From assembly GCA_001872995.1 (NCBI GenBank), contig MNXO01000169.1, positions 6,119 through 20,013 on the forward strand: a stretch of 13,895 nt of DNA, given 5' to 3'. The notes under the pieces were generated by a model. That model was not told the origin of the DNA. It worked only from the letters and a program-made list of their open reading frames with translations, and ran no database searches. Source of the DNA: Bacteroidetes bacterium CG2_30_32_10. Its GTDB lineage: Bacteria > Bacteroidota > Bacteroidia > Bacteroidales > CG2-30-32-10. A program made the position numbers and the translations under genes. Below are positions 7,662-13,895 of the stretch, in pieces. Position 1 is the first letter of the stretch; every line of letters starts with the position of its first letter.

Positions 7662-9023
7662 ATGAATCCATTGATTAATGCTTACATCCAATCAAATAAA
7701 GATCGTTTTCTTGATGAACTATTTAGTTTATTGCGCATTCCTTCTATAAGTTCAAGTTCAGAACATCAAGAAGATATGCTGAAAACGGCAACGTTTTTAA
7801 AAGACAAGCTTACCGAAGCAGGTGCTGAAAAAGCAAGACTGATTTCAACCGAAGGTTTTCCTGTGGTTTATGCCGAAAGAATTATTAATCCCAATTATCC
7901 TACGATTCTGGTTTATGGTCATTACGATGTGCAATCAATTGAACCCATTGAATTGTGGACTAATCCACCATTTGAACCTATTATAAAAGATGGCAAAATA
8001 TATGCACGTGGTGCTGATGATGACAAAGGTCAAATGTATATGCAAATTAAGGCTTTTGAATTGTTAAACAAAAATAATCTGCTGAAGTGTAATGTTAAGT
8101 TTATGCTTGAAGGTGAAGAAGAAATTGGTTCGCCTAGTTTAGATAATTTTTGTAAAGAAAATAAAGAATTGCTTAAGACAGACATCATTCTTGTGTCTGA
8201 TACAGGAATTTTATCAATGGAAAATCCTGCAATAACTGTCGGTTTGCGTGGTATTTCTTATTTTGAAGTGGAAGTTACGGGCCCAAACCGCGATTTACAC
8301 TCAGGACATTATGGTGGTGCTGTTGCAAACCCTATCAATATTCTTTGTGATATGATAACAAAATTGCATGATGCCGACAACAAAATAACTATTCCTGGTT
8401 TTTATGACGATGTAATTATTGTTACTGATGAAGATAAAAATGAATACGCAAAGTTTCCTTTCAATATTGAAGAGTATAAAAATGAAATAGGAATACCCGC
8501 AATATATGGTGAAAAAAACTTTACCACTTTAGAAAGAACTGGTATTAGACCTGCATTAGATGTTAATGGTATTTGGGGAGGTCATATTGGCGAAGGCTCT
8601 AAAACAGTAATTCCTTCAAAAGCTTTTGCTAAAATATCTATGCGTATCGTTCCAAATCAAAAGGCTGAAAATGTTGCTTTGTTATTTGAAAATTATTTTA
8701 AATCTTTAGCTCCAGAGGCTGTTAATGTAAAAGTTAGTTATTTCCATGGGGGTAATCCTTTTTTATCGCCAACAAATACCAAAGCATACATTGCTGCAAG
8801 CAAAGCGTATGAAGATGTTTTTGGCAAAAAACCACTTGCATATAGAGGGGGTGGAAGCATTCCTATAATCAATCTTTTTGAAGAGACGCTTGGTGCTAAA
8901 TCAATTCTGATGGGATTTGGGCTTGAAAGCGATGCCATTCACTCTCCAAACGAAAACTTCCCTGTAATTAACTTCTTAAAAGGTATTGAAACCATTACTG
9001 CCTTTTATAACTATTACTCCTAA
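7662..9023 (+). CDS. M20 family metallopeptidase (dipeptidase)
   Basis: The 453-residue protein from the ATG at 7662 is a dizinc peptidase of the M20 carnosinase/dipeptidase-like group. Predicted metal ligands and catalytic residues are all present: His87 and Asp89 in GHYDVQ, Asp120 in ARGADDDKG, Glu153 (general base) and Glu154 in EGEEEIGS, Asp180 in VSDTG, and His427 in DAIHSPNE. DLHSGHYGGAVANP (211-224) opens the lid/dimerisation domain, and RGGGSIPI (395-402) returns to the catalytic domain. It has no signal peptide, so it should be cytosolic and cleave small peptides. The frame is open further upstream to a TTG at 7569, but that would add 31 hydrophobic residues absent from the family and would overlap the promoter. 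The A2M gene follows after 180 nt. Substrate specificity cannot be told from sequence. Confidence 0.92.
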   Translation: MNPLINAYIQSNKDRFLDELFSLLRIPSISSSSEHQEDMLKTATFLKDKLTEAGAEKARLISTEGFPVVYAERIINPNYPTILVYGHYDVQSIEPIELWTNPPFEPIIKDGKIYARGADDDKGQMYMQIKAFELLNKNNLLKCNVKFMLEGEEEIGSPSLDNFCKENKELLKTDIILVSDTGILSMENPAITVGLRGISYFEVEVTGPNRDLHSGHYGGAVANPINILCDMITKLHDADNKITIPGFYDDVIIVTDEDKNEYAKFPFNIEEYKNEIGIPAIYGEKNFTTLERTGIRPALDVNGIWGGHIGEGSKTVIPSKAFAKISMRIVPNQKAENVALLFENYFKSLAPEAVNVKVSYFHGGNPFLSPTNTKAYIAASKAYEDVFGKKPLAYRGGGSIPIINLFEETLGAKSILMGFGLESDAIHSPNENFPVINFLKGIETITAFYNYYS

Positions 9024-9047
9024 AGTTCAAAGATTTTATAAATTTAA

Positions 9048-9074
9048 AAGTAATGTTTTTAAATAGCATTACTT
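9048..9074 (+). terminator. weak intrinsic terminator after the M20 gene
   Basis: AAGTAATG (9048-9055) pairs with CATTACTT (9067-9074); one T-G and one T-A pair extend the stem to 10 bp around a 7-nt loop. It starts 25 nt after the stop codon. The tract after it (CTTGTTTTC) is only moderately T-rich. A second, weaker hairpin (AAATCA 9101-9106 with TGATTT 9113-9118) runs into a T-tract to 9122 and could back it up. Confidence 0.45.
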
Positions 9075-9143
9075 CTTGTTTTCTGCTTTCTTAGAGCAAT
9101 AAATCATTCAATTGATTTTTTTGCTTCATTATGGAATTTAAAA

Positions 9144-9178
9144 AATTACTGCATCTCTTTATCTGAAATTCAGTAATT
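9144..9178 (+). repeat. inverted repeat in the leader upstream of the A2M gene
   Basis: AATTACTG (9144-9151) and CAGTAATT (9171-9178) are perfect inverted copies 19 nt apart. A second palindrome, CTGAAATTCAG (9163-9173), overlaps the right arm, so the two structures are mutually exclusive. The repeat ends 25 nt before the ATG at 9204. It may be an operator or a leader hairpin, or chance in A/T-rich DNA. No TTG/TAnnTTTG promoter was found in the 180-nt gap. Confidence 0.3.
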
Positions 9179-9203
9179 AATTAACTTTTAAAAACCATAC
9201 ATT

Positions 9204-12200
9204 ATGAAACGGAAAACATTAAAATTTACAGCAATTGCCGTCATCGTTCTGATTGTAACAGGCATCTTCGGCTTAACAAAAGCAGGCAGTTATTATTTAC
9301 AGCTTGCCGAAAACGAAATTATAAAGAACATTAAAGAGAAGTTTGCTCTTTATAATGAACAATTTCCTGAAGACAGGGTTTACCTTCAATTCGACAAACC
9401 TTTCTATCAACCAGGAGAAACAGTTTATTTCGGTGCTTATATTAGAAACGGAACCGATTTGAAACCCTCTATTAAAAGCGATATTCTTCATGTAGAATTT
9501 ATAGTACCCAAAGGCAATGTTGAAAAAGAAATAAAAATCATTGCAAAAAACGGCAAAGCCATTGGCGATTTCACCTTAGATGCTAATGCACCCGGTGGAA
9601 TGTACAAGGTGAAAGCCTATACCAATTGGCAGAAAAACGAAACCGATACCGTTTTCTTTGAAAAAGACCTTCAAGTTCAAAACATCGTTTTGCCTAATCT
9701 TAAAATGAAGCTTGATTTTGAAAAGAAAGCATTTGGCGTTGGCGACGAAGTGGTAGCAAAATTGGAGTTGAATACCAACGAAAACAAACCTCTTGCAAAT
9801 CAGAATTTCAAATATGTAGTTAATTTGGATGGTGTAAAATTTATAGAAAAACCTTTTTCCACAGATGCGGAAGGCTTGGCGTTCATCAAGTTTAATTTAC
9901 CTAAAACCTTGAAAACTTCTGATGGTTTGGTAAATGTGATGATTGATTACCAAGGCAACACAGAATCTGTGTCTCGTTCTATTCCTATTGTATTAAATAA
10001 AATTAAATTGGCATTGTATCCCGAAGGTGGCGATTTGGTTTGTGGTATTGAAAGCAATGTTGCTTTCAGAGCTATTAACGAATTTGATAAACCCGCTGAT
10101 GTGGAAGGCTTGGTTTATAATAAAGACAATAAAGTTGTTGGTAGTTTTAATAGTTTTTATCAAGGTATGGGAGCTTTTACTTTAAATCCTGAACCAGGAC
10201 AAAATTATCATGTTCAGATTACCAAACCAGCAGGAATTGAAGATTTATTTGAATTACCAGAAGCTTTAAATCGTGGTTATGTTATTTCTATAGACAATAC
10301 AAAGCAAGGCGAATTGAACCTTCACATCAAAACAACCGAAAGTGAAGAATTATCTGTTGTTGCTCAGGTGAGAGGTCAGATATATTATACCAATGCCATT
10401 AAATCAGTTAAAGGAGACAACCTTGTTGTTATTCCAACCGGTGATTTTCCTGCTGGTGTGGCTCAAATTACTTTATTCGATAGCAAAGGAATAGCTCGTT
10501 CAGAACGTCTTGCTTTTGTGAACAAAACCTCTCAATTAAATATTTCTATTCAAACAGATAAAGAAAAATATTTACCGAGAGAGAAGGTAAAACTTACCAT
10601 CAACGTAAAAGATGACAGAGGAATGCCAATGCCTGCAAATCTTTCTTTGGCAGTGGTTAACGACCAATTACTTTCGTTTGCTGATGATAAATCGGGCAAT
10701 ATTTTATCAAAACTTTTATTAGAACAAGATATTAAAGAAAAAGTAGAAGAACCTGCCTTTTATTTTAGCAATGACGCTAAGTCTGATAAAGCATTAGACT
10801 ATTTACTAATGACTGCCGGATGGAGAAGATATACTTGGGAACAGGTGCTGAACGAAGAATTGCCTCCTCTTGCTTTTAATAGCGAAAAAGCAATTATTAC
10901 AGGAACACTGTTAGATGCTTATACTTACAAACCCATAACAGAAGCAACTTTAAAAATTAGTGGCAAATGGATGTTGGTTCATACCGATAAAAAGGGATTC
11001 TTTACGCTTAAAAATGTTGATTTGTCTGAACCTACTGTTTTGTATGCTTCTGCAAACGGTTATACCAATCTTTCTCAAAATATAACTGATTATTCTCAAA
11101 ACCAGGTTTATTATATGTATTCTCAGAATTATTATGGCTATAAATACAATGTGGATGATTGGGGAGGTTTCAATAAAAAATTTGCTGAAATTCCTCAGGC
11201 ACCTAATTTAGCTGGTGGCAATAATTTGGATGTTGAAAGAAATGAAGTAGTAAATATAAATAAAGTTAAAACAAAAACGCCTTTGGTTAAAAAGAACGAT
11301 AAACTTGTGGTTGAAAAAAATAATTTAGAACCTATTGAAGTTGTTGATAAACCAATGGTTGTTAATTTAGATGCCAATGTAAAAGACCTTAGGTTGGCTG
11401 ATTTTGAATTAGAAAAACAACCCCTCGTTAACAACCAAGTTACTTACTACAGAGCAAAGAAATTTGCTGCTCCTCTTTACAACAAACCAGAAAAAGTGGA
11501 AGTAAGAACCGATTTCCGCAATACTATATTCTGGGATGGCGCTATTGATGTTGATAAAACAGGAAAAAAAGTGATAGAGTTTTATAATTCTGATGATATT
11601 TCTTCTTTTAGAGTGAGTGTAGAAGGCATCAGTCCTTTTGGATTAGTTGGCAGAAATGAAAAAACTTTCTTTACCCAACTTCCTTTTGCTATGAGTACCA
11701 AAGTTCCAACGGAAGTAATTACGGAAGACCTTGTGTACATTCCTTTAACTTTAAAAAACAACACCTTAAATACCGTTAATGGAAAACTTACTGTTAAATC
11801 TCCAGCAGGCTTAAAATTAATTACTCCTATTACTTTTGACCAATCTATTGCAGCCGGAAAAACAAAAACCATTTACCTCGATTATAAAGTTTTAAATACT
11901 CCCGGTGAAGGTGAATTTGAAATTTATTTTGCCAGCGATGGTTTAAGCGACGCTTTTGTTCAGAAAATAAAGATTAGTCCTAAAGGATTTCCAGTTACAG
12001 CTTCTTTTGCAGGAAAAGATGGACAGAGAGATTACTTTGCCAATATTGCAAACCCTGTTGATGGCTCTATTACCGCTTCTCTCACTGCTTTTCCAACGGT
12101 TGTTTCCGATTTGTTGAAAGGCATAGAATCAATACTGAGAGAACCTTCTGGTTGCTTTGAACAAACTTCCATGTCAAGTTATCCAAATGTGATGGTGATG

Positions 12201-13580
12201 GATTATCTGAAAACAACCGAATCGAAAGACGAAAAGTTGTTGGATAATTGTAAAAGACTTTTGGATGCAGGTTACAAAAAATTGATTTCTTTTGAAGCAA
12301 AAGATAAAGGTTACGAATGGTTTGGGGGCTCTCCTGCCCACGAAGCACTTACTGCTTATGGTTTGATGCAATTCAACGATATGAAAGATGTTTATAAAAA
12401 TGTGGACCAAAAGATGATAGACCGCACCGCCAATTGGTTGTTGGAGAAAAAAGATGGCAGTGGTGGATTTAAGAGAAACCCAAGAGCATTGGATAATTTT
12501 GGTGGAGCAAACGAAGACATTACGGCTGCATACATAGTTTATGCCCTTGCAGAAGCCGGATACAATGATATTAAGAAAGAATACGAAAAATCTTTTAAAG
12601 ATGCCTTGAATACAAAAGACCCTTATATCCTTGGTTTGATAGGAAATGCTTCTTTTAAATTGAAAGAAACCAAAAATGCCGAAAAAATCATGGAAATGAT
12701 TTACAGTGCGCAAAAAGAGGACGGGAGTTGGACAGGAAATATTCATTCTATTACGCGTTCTTCAGGAATATCATTAACCATTGAAACCACTTCTTTGGCA
12801 ATAATGGCAATCTTAAAATCACCCAATCAAAAATACGAGGCTTTAACAAAAGCAGTTGAGTTTTTAGTGAAATCGCGCGATGGTTATGGTGCTTTTGGTT
12901 CTACCCAAGGGACAATACTTGCCTTGAAAGCCTTAACAGAATTTGCAAAACAATCGAAATCGGTGAAAGAAGATGGTATTCTTGAGTTTTATGTAGATGG
13001 GAAAAAAGTAGCAGAAAAACAATACAAAGCGGTCGATAAAGATGCGATTACTATTGATAGTCTTCAGAATTATATTGTAGCAGGCAAACACAATTTCAAA
13101 ATTAAATTTGCCGGAACTAAAAATCCATTACCTTATGCTTTCGCCCTTGGTTGGAATACTTTTATGCCTAATAGCTCAAAAGAATGTTTGGTAAATTTAA
13201 CAACCACACTTGCCACCAAAACGGCAAATGTAGGTGAAACAGTTCGTTTAAGCATTGTGCTTAAGAACAAAACAAACGAAGGACAACCAAGCACAATTGC
13301 TATTGTCGGTATTCCCGCCGGATTAACTGCACAACCATGGCAGTTAAAGGAAATATTGGATAAAAAACTAGTGGATTATTATGAGGTGGTTGGAAACAAT
13401 GTAGTGCTTTATTACCGCCAAATGGCACCTTCAGAAATTAAAGAGATTAATCTCGACCTTAAAGCAGAAATACCGGGCGAATATCAGGCTCCTGCTTCTT
13501 CAGCATATCTTTATTATACCAATGAATTTAAATGCTGGACAGCGATGGACAAGATTATTATTAAAAAAGGAACTTTCTGA
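9204..13580 (+). CDS. thioester-containing alpha-2-macroglobulin family protein
   Basis: This 1458-residue envelope protein is of the bacterial alpha-2-macroglobulin type, whose members are thought to trap foreign proteases by a bait-and-thioester mechanism. The N-terminus (MKRK, hydrophobic residues 9-24) is a membrane anchor or signal peptide; there is no cysteine, hence no lipobox. An MG2-type domain begins at RVYLQFDKPFYQPGE (58-72). LYPEGGDLV (271-279) marks a later macroglobulin-like domain. MTAGWRRYTW (536-545) precedes a carboxypeptidase-regulatory-like beta domain at ~563-630. A Tyr/Asn-rich then Lys-rich linker (~632-760) is the likely bait region. The A2M core domain starts near FRNTIFWDG (771-779). 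The thioester domain (~965-1255) carries Gly983-Cys984-Phe-Glu-Gln987, so Cys and Gln are intact, plus FGSTQGTILALKAL (1231-1244). Residues ~1325-1458 form a C-terminal receptor-binding-like domain. It stands alone, with no pbpC gene beside it in the window, and is closed by its own terminator. Confidence 0.93.
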   Translation: MKRKTLKFTAIAVIVLIVTGIFGLTKAGSYYLQLAENEIIKNIKEKFALYNEQFPEDRVYLQFDKPFYQPGETVYFGAYIRNGTDLKPSIKSDILHVEFIVPKGNVEKEIKIIAKNGKAIGDFTLDANAPGGMYKVKAYTNWQKNETDTVFFEKDLQVQNIVLPNLKMKLDFEKKAFGVGDEVVAKLELNTNENKPLANQNFKYVVNLDGVKFIEKPFSTDAEGLAFIKFNLPKTLKTSDGLVNVMIDYQGNTESVSRSIPIVLNKIKLALYPEGGDLVCGIESNVAFRAINEFDKPADVEGLVYNKDNKVVGSFNSFYQGMGAFTLNPEPGQNYHVQITKPAGIEDLFELPEALNRGYVISIDNTKQGELNLHIKTTESEELSVVAQVRGQIYYTNAIKSVKGDNLVVIPTGDFPAGVAQITLFDSKGIARSERLAFVNKTSQLNISIQTDKEKYLPREKVKLTINVKDDRGMPMPANLSLAVVNDQLLSFADDKSGNILSKLLLEQDIKEKVEEPAFYFSNDAKSDKALDYLLMTAGWRRYTWEQVLNEELPPLAFNSEKAIITGTLLDAYTYKPITEATLKISGKWMLVHTDKKGFFTLKNVDLSEPTVLYASANGYTNLSQNITDYSQNQVYYMYSQNYYGYKYNVDDWGGFNKKFAEIPQAPNLAGGNNLDVERNEVVNINKVKTKTPLVKKNDKLVVEKNNLEPIEVVDKPMVVNLDANVKDLRLADFELEKQPLVNNQVTYYRAKKFAAPLYNKPEKVEVRTDFRNTIFWDGAIDVDKTGKKVIEFYNSDDISSFRVSVEGISPFGLVGRNEKTFFTQLPFAMSTKVPTEVITEDLVYIPLTLKNNTLNTVNGKLTVKSPAGLKLITPITFDQSIAAGKTKTIYLDYKVLNTPGEGEFEIYFASDGLSDAFVQKIKISPKGFPVTASFAGKDGQRDYFANIANPVDGSITASLTAFPTVVSDLLKGIESILREPSGCFEQTSMSSYPNVMVMDYLKTTESKDEKLLDNCKRLLDAGYKKLISFEAKDKGYEWFGGSPAHEALTAYGLMQFNDMKDVYKNVDQKMIDRTANWLLEKKDGSGGFKRNPRALDNFGGANEDITAAYIVYALAEAGYNDIKKEYEKSFKDALNTKDPYILGLIGNASFKLKETKNAEKIMEMIYSAQKEDGSWTGNIHSITRSSGISLTIETTSLAIMAILKSPNQKYEALTKAVEFLVKSRDGYGAFGSTQGTILALKALTEFAKQSKSVKEDGILEFYVDGKKVAEKQYKAVDKDAITIDSLQNYIVAGKHNFKIKFAGTKNPLPYAFALGWNTFMPNSSKECLVNLTTTLATKTANVGETVRLSIVLKNKTNEGQPSTIAIVGIPAGLTAQPWQLKEILDKKLVDYYEVVGNNVVLYYRQMAPSEIKEINLDLKAEIPGEYQAPASSAYLYYTNEFKCWTAMDKIIIKKGTF

Positions 13581-13602
13581 TAGTATTTATTGGTTTATCA
13601 AC

Positions 13603-13637
13603 AGGAAACCTCGGTTATGCCGGGGTTTCTTTGTTTA
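13603..13637 (+). terminator. intrinsic terminator of the A2M gene
   Basis: GAAACCTCGG (13605-13614) pairs with CCGGGGTTTC (13620-13629), ten pairs with one T-G wobble, around the 5-nt loop TTATG. The outer G13604-T13630 and A13603-T13631 pairs can extend it. The T-rich tail TTTGTTT follows. It begins 22 nt after the stop codon. Confidence 0.8.
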
Positions 13638-13661
13638 AAAGCAATGGTATATCTTTATAAT

Positions 13662-13671
13662 CCTAATTAGG
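13662..13671. repeat. 10-bp perfect palindrome CCTAATTAGG
   Basis: A perfect palindrome lies in the gene-free right end, 22 nt after the T-tail of the A2M terminator. It could be a protein-binding half-site pair, or simply chance. It abuts GGTCTGCTGAATAAAT, which faintly resembles an insertion-sequence end, but no partner is in the window. Confidence 0.2.
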
Positions 13672-13686
13672 GTCTGCTGAATAAAT

Positions 13687-13719
13687 GATTTTTCATAAAT
13701 ATTTTTATGAAAGGCAATC
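13687..13719 (+). other. long imperfect hairpin in the gene-free right end
   Basis: TTTCATAAA (13691-13699) pairs perfectly with TTTATGAAA (13704-13712) around the loop TATT. GATT (13687-13690) can pair with AATC (13716-13719) across a 3-nt GGC bulge, giving 13 pairs in 33 nt. No T-tract follows directly, so it is not a classical terminator. No gene for a protein overlaps it convincingly. The role is unknown. Confidence 0.35.
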
Positions 13720-13784
13720 AAAGTATATTTTATTTTTTACTTTTTTCTTGATAAAAAAGATACTGTGTCAATTTCCAAATTATT

Positions 13785-13814
13785 TTGTAAATATTTTATT
13801 TTTTTTTAATTTTA
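13785..13814 (+). promoter_or_regulatory. candidate promoter for the terminal RNA
   Basis: TTG at 13785-13787 (in TTTTG), a 19-nt spacer and TAATTTTA at 13807-13814 match the Bacteroidota -33/-7 pattern except for the last base of the -7 box (A for G). The surrounding DNA is almost pure A/T, which raises the odds of a chance match. Its value lies in its place, directly before a structured, less A/T-rich segment that ends in a terminator. Confidence 0.35.
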
Positions 13815-13819
13815 CCTAC

Positions 13820-13895
13820 CCGAAAGAAGTCACACGGCGATTGTTTATACCGAATGACTATCTAGTGTAGTGCAACTTTTGTTGCACTACTTTTT
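13820..13895 (+). ncRNA. candidate small structured RNA or leader/attenuator
   Basis: Downstream of the promoter-like site the sequence turns from nearly pure A/T to mixed composition and folds on paper. AGTCA (13828-13832) pairs with TGACT (13855-13859), then a 2x2 internal loop (CA/AA), then CGG (13835-13837) pairs with CCG (13850-13852) around a 12-nt loop. A perfect 10-bp terminator hairpin and T-run follow and reach the window edge. The transcript would be about 76 nt. It resembles no RNA family I recognise; in particular it is not a tRNA. It could be a free small RNA or the attenuated leader of a gene beyond the window. The reading frame of 61 codons across 13685-13870 is not credible as a protein. 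Confidence 0.35.
13867..13895 (+). terminator. strong intrinsic terminator at the right edge
   Basis: GTAGTGCAAC (13867-13876) and GTTGCACTAC (13881-13890) form a perfect 10-bp stem with a TTTT loop, followed by TTTTT up to the last base of the window. The T-tract is on the + strand side only, so it ends a + strand transcript. The A2M gene already has its own terminator 240 nt upstream, so a separate transcript is implied. Confidence 0.75.

Noticed and set aside
12174..12746. 190-codon open frame on the - strand inside the A2M gene
   Set aside because: It lies wholly opposite the conserved thioester domain of the A2M gene; its translation is rich in Phe, Ile and Cys with no recognisable domain, so it is a shadow frame.
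13740..13759. CTTTTTT / AAAAAAG inverted repeat
   Set aside because: It is made almost entirely of T and A runs in A/T-rich DNA, so chance is the simplest explanation.
13685..13870. 61-codon open frame on the + strand near the right edge
   Set aside because: The composition is dominated by Phe, Ile, Lys and Tyr as forced by A/T-rich DNA. It spans two hairpins and its stop lies inside the terminator stem. It shows no family resemblance.

Overview
The window looks like a piece of chromosome from a low-GC member of the Bacteroidota. Three things support this. One secreted protein ends in a gliding-motility/type IX secretion (T9SS) type B C-terminal domain. The start regions are A/T-rich and lack Shine-Dalgarno sites. 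Promoter-like sites fit the Bacteroidota consensus (TTG, about 19-20 nt, TAnnTTTG). There is no phage, CRISPR array, rRNA, tRNA or complete insertion sequence. Apart from two accessory-type genes (an alpha-2-macroglobulin and a choice-of-anchor L protein), the content is ordinary chromosomal housekeeping and envelope functions.

Positions 1-3501, + strand: the end of a nucleotide-sugar operon with gaps of only 9-17 nt. It holds the C-terminal tail of a probable Gfo/Idh/MocA oxidoreductase, a TviB/WbpO-type UDP-N-acetylhexosamine 6-dehydrogenase, galE (UDP-hexose 4-epimerase) and rfbB (dTDP-glucose 4,6-dehydratase). Together they would make UDP-HexNAc uronic acids, UDP-Gal or UDP-GalNAc, and dTDP-4-keto-6-deoxyglucose for surface polysaccharide. 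rfbA, rfbC and rfbD are not in the window.

Positions 3517-7444, - strand: a secreted bleomycin-hydrolase-like cysteine peptidase, gap (glycolytic GAPDH) with a clear intrinsic terminator behind it, and a secreted choice-of-anchor L protein with a T9SS type B signal. Positions 7445-7661 form a divergent, A/T-rich promoter region.

Positions 7662-13580, + strand: an M20 family metallopeptidase, then a 1458-residue thioester-containing alpha-2-macroglobulin. An intrinsic terminator closes the latter. The last ~255 nt hold no convincing gene for a protein. They do hold a promoter-like site, a structured hairpin and a strong terminator at the right edge, which together look like a small RNA or a leader/attenuator. 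I see no clear new multi-gene system; that RNA candidate and the macroglobulin are the parts most worth a second look.
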